Source: Verrucomicrobiota bacterium
GTDB lineage: Bacteria > Verrucomicrobiota > Verrucomicrobiia > Limisphaerales > J093
Length of the DNA: 10,646 nt
Direction: 5' to 3'
Assembly (NCBI GenBank): GCA_003695015.1
Contig: RFJD01000096.1
Coordinates: 1-10,646 of the forward strand
Shown: in pieces, positions 1-5,634 of the stretch
Position numbering within the stretch: position 1 is the stretch's first letter
Layout of the letters: every line of letters starts with the position of its first letter
Made by a program: the position numbers and the translations under genes
Notes under the pieces: model-generated
Database searches by the model: none
The model's input: only the letters and a program-made list of their open reading frames with translations
Told to the model about the DNA's origin: nothing

Positions 1-423
1 CCGTACGATTACAAGGACGGCCTGGTCTATGTGGACAAGCGGCTCGACGGCGGCGCGGTCCGGGACTCGAAGATGCTCTGGGCGCTGGGCCATTTTGCGC
101 GATTCATCCGGCCGGGCGCCCGGCGCATCGGGGTCCTTGCCCCGCCGGAAGCGCCGGATCCGGCCCGCGAACACGACGCTCCGCTGGTGTCGGCGTGGGT
201 CGGTGCGGACGGCCGGTCGCTGGTGGCGGTGGGCATCAACCCGGCGCAGCGTCCGCTGAGTTTGAAGCTGGTTTTGGCGGACGGGACACGGCGCCGGTTC
301 CGCAGTTTTCTGACCACGCCCGAGCCCGGGAAGAACCTGGCCCCCGGACCGGCGTTGGAAACCGGCGTCCCATGGACGCTGCCGCCGCGGAGCATGGCCA
401 CCTGGGTTGGCGAATCGGATTGA
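1..423 (+). CDS. Glycoside hydrolase family 30-like protein, C-terminal part (5' end outside window)
   Basis: The reading frame is open from the first base and ends at TGA 421-423, giving 140 C-terminal residues of a longer protein. The stretch ALGHFARFIRPGARRI (about visible residues 31-46) is the hallmark that links the barrel to the C-terminal beta-sandwich in GH30 enzymes (glucosylceramidase, endo-xylanase and beta-1,6-glucanase types). The end, VPWTLPPRSMATWVG, matches the closing strand of that sandwich, where family members typically read 'LPP.S..T.'. GH30 enzymes are retaining hydrolases, often secreted, acting on xylan, glucans or glycosphingolipids. The two catalytic glutamates and any signal peptide lie upstream of the window, so the substrate cannot be called. 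No break is visible in the part present. The next gene starts 170 nt downstream beyond a hairpin. Family assignment is fairly sure; specificity is unknown. Confidence 0.8.
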   Translation, partial: PYDYKDGLVYVDKRLDGGAVRDSKMLWALGHFARFIRPGARRIGVLAPPEAPDPAREHDAPLVSAWVGADGRSLVAVGINPAQRPLSLKLVLADGTRRRFRSFLTTPEPGKNLAPGPALETGVPWTLPPRSMATWVGESD

Positions 424-524
424 AAACGGTCGGGGGATCGGGCCCGGCGTACGGCGAAGGCTCCGGGCGACGGCGGCGGCTTTCGGCTTGATTCCGGCCC
501 CGGCCTTCCCGTTCGCTCGACGCG

Positions 525-543
525 CCCGCCGGTTGCCGGCGGG
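525..543. repeat. Perfect 8-bp hairpin with TTG triloop between GH30 and patatin genes
   Basis: CCCGCCGG at 525-532 pairs perfectly with CCGGCGGG at 536-543 around a 3-nt loop. No T-tract follows on either strand, so it is not a standard intrinsic terminator. It has the same build (GC-only arms, triloop) as the hairpins of the repeat modules further downstream, and may be a solitary REP-like palindrome or a transcript-stabilising hairpin in the GH30-patatin spacer. Confidence 0.55.
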
Positions 544-593
544 GACCGGACCATGCAGACGCCTCTCCATCAACCGCAACGAAAGGCCGTCCC

Positions 594-1502
594 ATGAGCG
601 CCGCACGCCGGCGGGTCATCGGATTGGCACTGGGCAGCGGCTCGGCGCGGGGTTGGGCCCATCTGGGCGTGATCCGGGCGCTCGAGGAGGCCGGGATCCG
701 ACCCGACCTGGTCTGCGGCACCTCGATCGGCGCGCTGGTGGGGGCTGCTTGCGCCGCGGGCGAACTGCGGCGTCTGGAGCAATGGGCGTTGGGGCTCGGG
801 CTCCGCGATCTGGTGAGCCTGATGGACTTCCGTTTCGGCAACGGCCTGCTCAAGGGGGACCGGCTGATGGAAGTTCTCCGGGGCCACTTTCAGGATCGGC
901 CCATCGAGGAATTGCCGATGCCGTTTGGGGCCGTGGCCACCTCCCTGCGCACCGGGGCCGAGGTGTGGTTGCGGGAAGGCTCGACCCTCGAGGCGGTGCG
1001 GGCTTCGATCGCCCTGCCCGGCCTGTTCACGCCGGTCCGGCGCGAGGGCGCGATCCTCGTGGACGGCGGCCTGGTGAATCCGGTGCCGGTTTCCCTGGCC
1101 CGGGCGATGGGAGCGGAAGTGGTGATCGCCGTGGATCTGGGGGCGGACGCGTTGGGACGGTTGCAGCGGCCGCCTCCCGCGCTTCAGGTGCCGGCCGGCG
1201 AGGTCGGGGAATGGCTCCGCAAACTCCAGGAGAAACTCGGCTCGCTCGTTGCCGGCGACAACCCGGAGGAAGCCCGCATGCCGTCGCTCCTGGACGTGCT
1301 CAGCGCCAGCATCAACATCATGCAGGTGCGCATCAGCCGCAGCCGCCTGGCGGGCGATCCGCCCGATCTGCTCATCGCGCCGCGGCTGGCGCACTTTGGG
1401 CTGCTGGATTTTCACCGGGCGGCCGAGGCCATCGAGGAAGGCCGGCGTGCCGTCGAAAGGGTGGCGTCCCTCCTGCCGGCCCTGCGCCATCCCGGCGCCT
1501 GA
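594..1502 (+). CDS. Patatin-like phospholipase family protein (RssA/NTE-type)
   Basis: This 302-residue protein carries the complete patatin Ser-Asp dyad signature. The oxyanion glycine-rich loop G14-S-G16-S-A-R19-G20 is at the N-terminus, the nucleophile elbow G42-T-S44-I-G46 follows, and D157-G-G159 supplies the catalytic aspartate. Patatin-family proteins hydrolyse acyl esters of phospholipids or lysophospholipids. The short bacterial RssA-type members have this length and domain arrangement, and most have no defined substrate. There is no signal peptide or transmembrane segment, so a cytoplasmic or membrane-peripheral location is likely. The ATG at 594 is preceded by GAAAGG (581-586) at 7 nt, which supports this start. 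The C-terminal third (about 190-302) is less conserved and looks helical. A strong terminator-like hairpin lies 83 nt downstream, suggesting transcription ends there. The family call is very secure; the physiological substrate is not. Confidence 0.93.
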   Translation: MSAARRRVIGLALGSGSARGWAHLGVIRALEEAGIRPDLVCGTSIGALVGAACAAGELRRLEQWALGLGLRDLVSLMDFRFGNGLLKGDRLMEVLRGHFQDRPIEELPMPFGAVATSLRTGAEVWLREGSTLEAVRASIALPGLFTPVRREGAILVDGGLVNPVPVSLARAMGAEVVIAVDLGADALGRLQRPPPALQVPAGEVGEWLRKLQEKLGSLVAGDNPEEARMPSLLDVLSASINIMQVRISRSRLAGDPPDLLIAPRLAHFGLLDFHRAAEAIEEGRRAVERVASLLPALRHPGA

Positions 1503-1545
1503 ATGCGAGGAGTCCGCCGCGGACCCGGGGCTGCTTCGTCTCGGT

Positions 1546-1767
1546 GGGCCAAAGTCCCGAACCTCTGCCCCCACCACCTCGGGTCGCCGGCCGCCGGGCC
1601 GGCGGGTTTTCTTGGAATGCTCCTGTGTCGCCCCTTCAGGGCTCACCGTTGCGTTGGCCGATTCAAACCCCGGGCGTTGCCCGGGGCTGGGTTTGGTCCG
1701 CCCCTTCGGGGCTCCGTTTGTCCTCCTTTTGCATCCTCGGGCCGTTGCGTTAGGCAAAACGGCCTTT
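1546..1767. repeat. Module A repeat, copy 1: four-hairpin dispersed element
   Basis: This stretch reappears in the same orientation at 4174-4396, with clear identity from 'GGCCAAAGTCC' through to 'CGGCCTTTCCACCACC'. It holds four palindromes in fixed order. H1 is CGCCCCTTCAGGGCT (1629-1643). H2 is CCCCGGGC-GTT-GCCCGGGG (1668-1686), a perfect 8-bp stem. H3 is GCCCC-TTC-GGGGC (1700-1712). H4 is GGCCGTT (1740-1746) with AACGGCC (1758-1764). Between H3 and H4 a pyrimidine-rich linker, TCCGTTTGTCCTCCTTTTGC, is identical in both copies. There is no coding signal. This looks like a REP/BIME-type mobile or structural repeat; any function is inferred only. Confidence 0.85.
1585..1613 (+). terminator. 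Intrinsic terminator candidate downstream of the patatin gene
   Basis: CGCCGGCC (1585-1592) pairs perfectly with GGCCGGCG (1597-1604) across a GCCG loop, followed by GG and TTTTCTT (1607-1613). This is the classic rho-independent layout for plus-strand transcription from the patatin gene. It lies inside the left part of a dispersed repeat; the matching position of the second copy (about 4211-4240) does not form this stem or have the T-run. Confidence 0.6.
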
Positions 1768-1865
1768 CCACCACCAAGAACACCAAGGACACCAAACCGG
1801 ATAGGGCAACCGGACATCCCCCAACCTCGCGAACGCCTTTGTGTCTTTGTGTCCTTTGTGGTGAA
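1768..1865. repeat. Module B repeat, copy 1: imperfect inverted repeat of 9-bp CACCAAGGA-type units (3 + 3 units)
   Basis: The left arm has three units (CACCAAGAA, CACCAAGGA, CACCAAACC). The right arm, read on the minus strand, has three units of the related form CACAAAGGA, CACAAAGA, CACAAAGG. The two arms can pair with about one mismatch (C opposite T) per unit. The core of about 40 nt between them, starting CCGGATAGGGCAACCGG, is almost identical to that of copy 2 at 3759-3873. It sits directly against module A on the left and close to a transposase remnant on the right. Confidence 0.85.
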
Positions 1866-1898
1866 TTCTCGGTGCCAGATCCGCATTGTTCCCATCCC

Positions 1899-2236
1899 AC
1901 CGCCGAGCTACCTGCGTCGGCAATACCCGCCGGTGGTTCTTGGCCAACATGCTGCGGTTGAGCCCCCCTGCGACAACTCCCGGTCCACGCACCACAGCCC
2001 CACCAGGTTGTCACCGAGCTACTCGCCGAAAAGTCGCTCGCTCCGCACGCTGTAGAAGCCCTCCGCAGCCGCCCCTGCACGCGTTGCTCCGGCGGGATGC
2101 TGCGCCGGCCGGTCTGCCCATAGAGTTGGTCCAAGAGGTGCGAGGGCTTTTGGAGCGCCTGACCCACTCGTTGCTTGATGCTGCGAAGGGTATGGTTGGC
2201 GGAGATGGTGAGGTTCAGGACGGCCAGCAACTCCAC
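1899..2236 (-). pseudogene. Decayed IS5-type transposase N-terminal fragment (DUF772-like)
   Basis: Read on the minus strand, about 110 residues match the usual N-terminal domain of IS5-group transposases (Pfam DUF772 type), but in three successive frames. The first frame (from a GTG at 2236) gives NHTLRSIKQRVGQAL and DQLYGQTGRRSIPPEQ, equivalent to the family's 'DHPLR.I' and 'Y...GRPSIPPE'. After a frame change near 2090, the second frame gives FYSVRSERLFGE, ended by TAG at 2021-2019 where the family continues with a Gln-like residue, and then LGDNLVGLWCVDREL. After another shift near 1955, the third frame gives MLAKNHRRVLPTQVARR, equivalent to the 'TFSKNR.RLL' region. An in-frame TGA just upstream of the GTG and the absence of the DDE catalytic core show the gene is dead. 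No terminal inverted repeats of an intact insertion sequence were found. Confidence 0.82.
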
Positions 2237-2252
2237 CTGTCACTGCGGTGGG

Positions 2253-2267
2253 GCTCGCGAAGCGAGC
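2253..2267. repeat. Short perfect palindrome with GAA triloop
   Basis: GCTCGC (2253-2258), loop GAA, GCGAGC (2262-2267). It is the same size and has the same GAA/TTC triloop as H1 and H3 of module A and lies just 5' of the transposase remnant. It has no T-tract and is probably another REP-like hairpin. Confidence 0.5.
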
Positions 2268-2310
2268 GCATCTCATTCACACCCACCGCCCCCGCACCAG
2301 CAGCTTCTCC

Positions 2311-2359
2311 AGAGCGGGACAGTCCTGCTTGTTTACGCTTGGCTTTCACTGCCCGCTCT
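2311..2359. repeat. Inverted repeat downstream of the lipoprotein gene
   Basis: AGAGCGGGACAGT (2311-2323) pairs with ACTGCCCGCTCT (2348-2359), 12 pairs with one bulged base, around a 24-nt loop. It begins 18 nt past the stop codon of the minus-strand lipoprotein gene, where a terminator would be expected. However, no T-run follows on the minus strand, so it may instead be a dispersed repeat or a rho-independent-like structure of low strength. Confidence 0.5.
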
Positions 2360-2377
2360 ACGGTGTCGTAGCCAACG

Positions 2378-3115
2378 CTATCGCGATTCCAAGCGTTTGA
2401 GAACCTCGCTGGATTCGGTGCGCAAGATCAGGTGCTGGGAATTCAACCTGTCCGTGATGGGCGCGCTGGTCAACACCTTGCCTCCGCATAGTAGCAGCAG
2501 GTTCTTGCCAACAGCGCTCTTCGTCATTCGCCCCAAGGAGGCGGCCGTCTCGGCATCCAACGTGATCAGGATCTCGATGCTCTTCCCTTTGCGTTGCGCA
2601 CTGACTTTCGCCGTGCACTCCAAGCGTGGGATGTTCTCCTCCTCGCGTAACCGCTGCAGTTGCTCGGGGGAGAGATCTTCGCTGCCAGATAGCTCCGGGG
2701 CTTCGAGCACGAACAATTCCAGCTTTTTCTTTCCGAACGACCGCATGCCCGAAGTCGATCCCAAGGGTGGCAGGATGTACGAATAATCGGGCGCCCACTG
2801 CTCCACGGTTCCATTCCGCAAGTACACCGCGTACCCCTCGTGCCACTGCCCATCCCGTTCCGTCGCCACGGGCGTTTCGAACCAGAACAGTGCCATGGTG
2901 ACATTCGAGCCCATCGTGGTCGCCATGGAGGGCGGACCAACCGTGTTCGTAAGTTCGTGCCAGGTCATGCCCTCATGAACAAGCTGGCCCCACTCTTCCT
3001 CCGTGTAGGTTCTTGGCAGATGCGGTGGCTGATCCGAAGGACTGCGGGGCTCATTACATCCGACGCAGCACACGATGGCCGCGCACAGCAGCGTATGTAC
3101 ATCGAGGCGGCTCAT
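2378..3115 (-). CDS. Lipoprotein with BamE/SmpA-like N-terminal part and SecD/SecDF P1-head-like C-terminal domain
   Basis: This encodes a 245-residue protein. I chose ATG 3115-3113 because AAAGGAAAG (3128-3120) precedes it at normal spacing, and it places a lipoprotein signal at the very N-terminus: a charged start, a hydrophobic stretch and C-V-G-C20 as lipobox. An in-frame ATG 33 nt upstream would add a charged tail and lacks this fit. Residues 36-62 (…VHEGMTWHELTNTVGPP) resemble the 'GMT..EV...LG.P' motif of BamE/SmpA-fold lipoproteins, with beta-type segments to about 115. Residues 164-243 follow the SecD/SecDF periplasmic P1-head pattern: ITLDAETAASL, then VGKNLLLL-x-GGKVLTSAP (202-219), then a final EVLKRLES. 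A charged linker lies at about 140-160. SecD's membrane segments are absent. GC content looks lower than in the flanking genes and the gene is alone on its strand between repeats, so horizontal origin is possible. The domain matches are by eye; function is unknown. Confidence 0.8.
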   Translation of the reverse strand: MSRLDVHTLLCAAIVCCVGCNEPRSPSDQPPHLPRTYTEEEWGQLVHEGMTWHELTNTVGPPSMATTMGSNVTMALFWFETPVATERDGQWHEGYAVYLRNGTVEQWAPDYSYILPPLGSTSGMRSFGKKKLELFVLEAPELSGSEDLSPEQLQRLREEENIPRLECTAKVSAQRKGKSIEILITLDAETAASLGRMTKSAVGKNLLLLCGGKVLTSAPITDRLNSQHLILRTESSEVLKRLESR

Positions 3116-3148
3116 ACGTCTTTCCTTTTCCAGAGGCCTGAATGCCAC

Positions 3149-3758
3149 TTGCTACCGGATCATTGAGACGGACCGTGACATGGGATGTTGAGTTTCACGC
3201 GCATCATACTGGCAGTCTCAGAGACATTACCCTGCCCGCCCGGCGGCGCGTTTCCCGGTGGTATGCGAATTCGTAAAGGCCGCCGGCGGCGGAATGTGGG
3301 AAGCCCAGCCGGCAACTGCAGCGAAGTCCGTGATCCGTCGTCGGCAGTCCATGGTCGGCGATGGTCCCGGGGCTCAGATCGGTGTGAGCGGAGGCATCCG
3401 GAGAAGCTGTGGGTTCACAAGCGCCGTCGGGCGGCAACGCGGGAAAGCGGCCCTGGCACAGACACGGCCGGTTCCGGATGGGGCTGGCGAATGATCCGCA
3501 GGTTCGGCTCCGTATCGAGAACCTCCCAAAGGAACCACGGCACCGCCCTCCCCGTGGAGGGGGCATTGACCTCCGCCTTCGCGGATTCATGGACTCGCCA
3601 AAGCGCATCCGACAATCTCGGCACTTCTGATGTGATTGACGCGCAGCATCCTCCTCCTCCAGACCCGGCAGATCAACGCGAAAAGCTGACGCGGGGCTTG
3701 GACCGGGCTGCTTCCTGCCCTGTCGCCGGCCGAACCCCGTTGGCGCTTGGTGCGTATT
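3149..3758. other. Non-coding or decayed region upstream of the lipoprotein gene
   Basis: No gene could be supported here. The first part must hold the minus-strand promoter of the lipoprotein gene, but no clear -35/-10 pair stands out. There are two small hairpins, CCCTCC-CCGT-GGAGGG (3546-3561) and TCCGC-CTTC-GCGGA (3572-3585), the latter again of the CTTC/GAA-loop type seen in the repeats. The minus-strand frame 3624-3415 gives a 69-residue peptide with some protein-like composition but no recognisable family or start signal. Confidence 0.5.
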
Positions 3759-3873
3759 CACCACCAAGACACCAAGGACACCAAGGACACCAAACCGGAT
3801 AGGGCAACCGGACATCCCCCAACTTCGCGAACGCCTTTGTGTCTTTGTGTCCTTTGTGTTCTTTGTGGTTCAT
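3759..3873. repeat. Module B repeat, copy 2: inverted repeat of 9-bp units (4 + 4 units)
   Basis: This has the same orientation as copy 1 at 1768-1865, and the core of about 40 nt (CCGGATAGGGCAACCGG…CGCGAACG) differs from it by a single C/T change. The left arm has four units (CACCAAGA, CACCAAGGA, CACCAAGGA, CACCAAACC). The right arm read on the minus strand also has four (CACAAAGAA, CACAAAGGA, CACAAAGA, CACAAAGG). Relative to copy 1, each arm has gained exactly one unit. Here it is not preceded by module A, so module B can occur on its own. Confidence 0.85.
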
Positions 3874-4036
3874 CCTGACTCCACCGACCGGAGCCGTCCG
3901 TCCGGCCTGCCGGCGGACCGCCCGCACCGCCCCGGGCTTCCGCCGGAATCCTCCCCGGCGGACGTTGGTGCGCCCCGTCACGACCACACTCCCAAAAACC
4001 CTCGCCCGCCAATCCGTGACTCTTTCGTCCAAATCA

Positions 4037-4069
4037 ACACCTTGGCGTCTTTGCGTTCCTGTGTTCCCC
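4037..4069. repeat. Diverged module B right-arm fragment
   Basis: The stretch starting ACACCTTGGCGTCTTTGCG and continuing to GTTCCTGTGTTCC has the same 8-9 nt rhythm as the right arm of module B (CCTTTGTGTCTTTGTGTCC) but with several substitutions. No matching left arm or core is present next to it, so it is a diverged or solo arm. The 160 nt between it and copy 2 (3874-4036) show no other supported feature. Confidence 0.5.
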
Positions 4070-4106
4070 AATTCAGAAGGTCCAGCGCCGTAGGCGTGCC
4101 ACCAAC

Positions 4107-4176
4107 CCCAGCCCGGGGCAACGCCCCGGACCGGCCGCCAGCATCCGCATCCCCGCCCAGCCCTGAAAGGGCGGGG
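4107..4176. repeat. Inverted half copy of module A (H2 and H1 in reverse)
   Basis: CCGGGGC-AAC-GCCCCGG (4113-4129) is a perfect 7-bp hairpin and the reverse-complement counterpart of module A H2. GCCCT-GAA-AGGGC (4160-4172) is the reverse counterpart of H1. The wider CCCCGCCC (4151-4158) can alternatively pair with GGGCGGGG (4169-4176), so two mutually exclusive folds are possible. Together with module A copy 2, which starts at about 4174, this makes a head-to-head arrangement typical of paired REP/BIME elements. Confidence 0.65.
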
Positions 4177-4396
4177 CAAAGTCCGGAACCACCGAGACAC
4201 GCGACCTTGGGTCGCCGACTTCGGGGGCTGGCGGGTTCCCCTCGATTGCTCCTGTGCCGCCCCTTCAGGGCTGACCATTGGGTTGGCTCCTTTGAACCCC
4301 GGGCGTTGCCCGGGGCTGCGTTTCGTCCGCCCCTTCGGGGCTCCGTTTGTCCTCCTTTTGCATCCTCGGGCCGTTGCGCCAGGCAAAACGGCCTTT
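4174..4396. repeat. Module A repeat, copy 2
   Basis: This is the second copy of the four-hairpin element at 1546-1767, same orientation. The hairpins are H1 4258-4272, H2 4297-4315 (perfect 8-bp stem, GTT loop), H3 4329-4341 and H4 with arms 4369-4375 and 4387-4393. H2, H3, H4 arms and the pyrimidine-rich linker between H3 and H4 are identical to copy 1. The spacer between H1 and H2 has diverged, while the hairpin stems are preserved. The left flank lacks the terminator-like stem found in copy 1. Confidence 0.85.
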
Positions 4397-4424
4397 CCAC
4401 CACCAAGAACACGAAGGACACCAA
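4397..4424. repeat. Module B left-arm fragment attached to module A copy 2
   Basis: CACCAAGAA, CACGAAGGA and CACCAAGG units follow module A exactly as in copy 1. Similarity stops at about 4424, with neither the 40-nt core nor the right arm, so this module B is truncated. Confidence 0.7.
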
Positions 4425-4747
4425 GGCGGAACGGGCGGGGCGTTTCGTGGGCGGGGGGCCGGAGGCGGCCAAGAGCCACCAAAGTGAAGAAAGCCGTTCT
4501 CCACGATCGTCCCAAGGGCCCACGGTTGCGCCGATCCGCATCCGGCCGCGTGGGGCATGGTCCCGACACTCGGGGGACCGGGTTTGGCCCTTTCGCCAAG
4601 AATCCATCCCCACAGCTTCTTACCCTCCCAAATGAAGTGGCCTTGGCCACGGGCCGTTCGGAGGAGGTTTCAGGCTTGACTCCGGCCGTTCGTGACGGCT
4701 GACTGGTGTTCAGTTCAATCCACGTCAACCCGAAACCTGTCCGAGCG
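4425..4747. other. Non-coding region upstream of the prepilin-like gene
   Basis: No gene was supported. This is GC-rich sequence with short G- and C-runs, and it must contain the promoter of the downstream gene. A TTGACT at 4675-4680 resembles a -35 hexamer, but no convincing -10 follows at the proper distance, so no promoter is called. Confidence 0.4.
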
Positions 4748-5590
4748 ATGAAACCTGCGTTTTCGTGCAATGATGGTCCGGCCAGGGCCGGTTTTACCCG
4801 GGCGGACCTGGTGGCGGCGCTGGCCGTGGCGGCGCTGTTGGCCGTGGTGACCAAACCGGTGTGGGCCGGATTCAACGGCGCCCGCATCCTGGGCTGCCGT
4901 GACAACCTTCGGCGATTGCAGTCGGCCTGGCTCATGTACGCCCACGACAACGAAGGCCGGCTCATCGGGAGCTATTCGGACGCTTCCGGAACCCCCTCCG
5001 AGAGGCACTTGGTGAATCCGGCTTGGGTGTCGGGATGGCTGGACTGGGAGACTTCCCCGGCCAACACCAACGTGCTCCTGCTGACCACGCCTCGCTACGC
5101 CCCGCTCTGGCCCTACCTCCAGCCCGATCCGGCCGTGTACAAGTGTCCCGCCGACGAGTACGTCTCCCCCATCCAAGTCCGGTGGGGGTGGACCAGCCGG
5201 GTCCGTTCCTACTCCGCCAATGCGTTCATGGGGAAGAGTGCCGGCTACGTGCCGTACGAGAAGGGGCGGCGGTTGTACCACCGGTTGGGCGACTTCGCCC
5301 GCAAGCCGCCGGCGGAGTTGTACGTTTTCCTCGAGGAACACCCGGACAGCATTTTCGGGGGCGGTTTCGTGCCGCCCGACAGCACCCGGAACAAGTGGGT
5401 CGGCATCCCCTCCTCGCTGCATGCCGGTTCGGCGAACTTCAGCTTCGTTGACGGCCACGTCGAACAACGCGTCTGGGAGAACCCGGCCATCGTCCAGCCG
5501 GTCATGTACCTCTACAACGTCAACCAGCCCGGCACGCTGGAGGATCCCGATTTCCGCTGGGTCTGGGAACGAACCAGTGAACCGGAATGA
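4748..5590 (+). CDS. Prepilin-type (type II secretion/pilin-like) protein with H-X9-DG motif
   Basis: This is a 280-residue protein of the large prepilin-like family of Planctomycetes, Verrucomicrobia and Lentisphaerae. ATG 4748 gives a 15-residue leader ending in Gly, then F16-T-R-A-D20-L and a hydrophobic helix (about 21-35); prepilin peptidase would cut after G15. The usual Glu at mature position +5 is Asp here (D20). The following stretch, with a Cys, a 'NLRRLQSAW' segment and 'MYAHDNEGRL', is the family's conserved post-helix region. H225-x9-D235-G236 is the diagnostic H-X9-DG signature near the C-terminus. A GTG at 4706 would lengthen the leader by 14 residues and has no better ribosome site. 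Such proteins are placed in the inner membrane or in pseudopilus-like assemblies; their individual roles are mostly unknown. The next gene follows after 44 nt, suggesting a joint transcript. Confidence 0.88.
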   Translation: MKPAFSCNDGPARAGFTRADLVAALAVAALLAVVTKPVWAGFNGARILGCRDNLRRLQSAWLMYAHDNEGRLIGSYSDASGTPSERHLVNPAWVSGWLDWETSPANTNVLLLTTPRYAPLWPYLQPDPAVYKCPADEYVSPIQVRWGWTSRVRSYSANAFMGKSAGYVPYEKGRRLYHRLGDFARKPPAELYVFLEEHPDSIFGGGFVPPDSTRNKWVGIPSSLHAGSANFSFVDGHVEQRVWENPAIVQPVMYLYNVNQPGTLEDPDFRWVWERTSEPE

Positions 5591-5624
5591 GCCGCCTTTG
5601 TCTGTCCACCCAGTCAACCCGACC

Positions 5625-5629
5625 GGAGG
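5625..5629 (+). promoter_or_regulatory. Strong Shine-Dalgarno GGAGG fixing the start of the propeller protein gene
   Basis: GGAGG lies 5 nt before ATG 5635 and is one of the clearest ribosome binding sites in the window. It decides for ATG 5635 over an in-frame ATG at 5587 that overlaps the previous stop codon (ATGA); only the 5635 start puts a signal peptide at the N-terminus. Confidence 0.8.
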
Positions 5630-5634
5630 TTCCC

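Noticed and set aside
1768..1865. CRISPR-like array
   Set aside because: The repeated units are 8-9 bp, directly adjacent and arranged as two inverted arms around one core; there are no spacers of regular length.
570..1895. Long minus-strand open frame opposite the patatin gene
   Set aside because: It is antisense to a gene with clear catalytic motifs, its protein is Arg/Pro/Gln-rich without any family features, and it runs through the repeats; long frames like this are expected in GC-rich DNA.
3415..3624. 69-residue minus-strand peptide in the spacer
   Set aside because: It has a somewhat protein-like composition but no recognised family, no Shine-Dalgarno and no extension; not enough to call a gene.
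4675..4700. Promoter with TTGACT as -35
   Set aside because: No acceptable -10 hexamer at 16-18 nt, and sigma factor preferences of this organism are unknown.
4706..4747. Alternative GTG start of the prepilin-like gene
   Set aside because: It only lengthens the leader and has no better ribosome site; ATG 4748 gives a 15-residue leader, a normal length for this family.
3673..4965. 430-codon minus-strand frame through the repeat region
   Set aside because: It translates hairpin and CACAAAG repeats into low-complexity sequence and overlaps the start of the prepilin-like gene.
5587..5634. Alternative upstream start of the propeller gene overlapping the previous stop (ATGA)
   Set aside because: It would bury the signal peptide behind 16 polar residues, while GGAGG sits at the right distance from ATG 5635.
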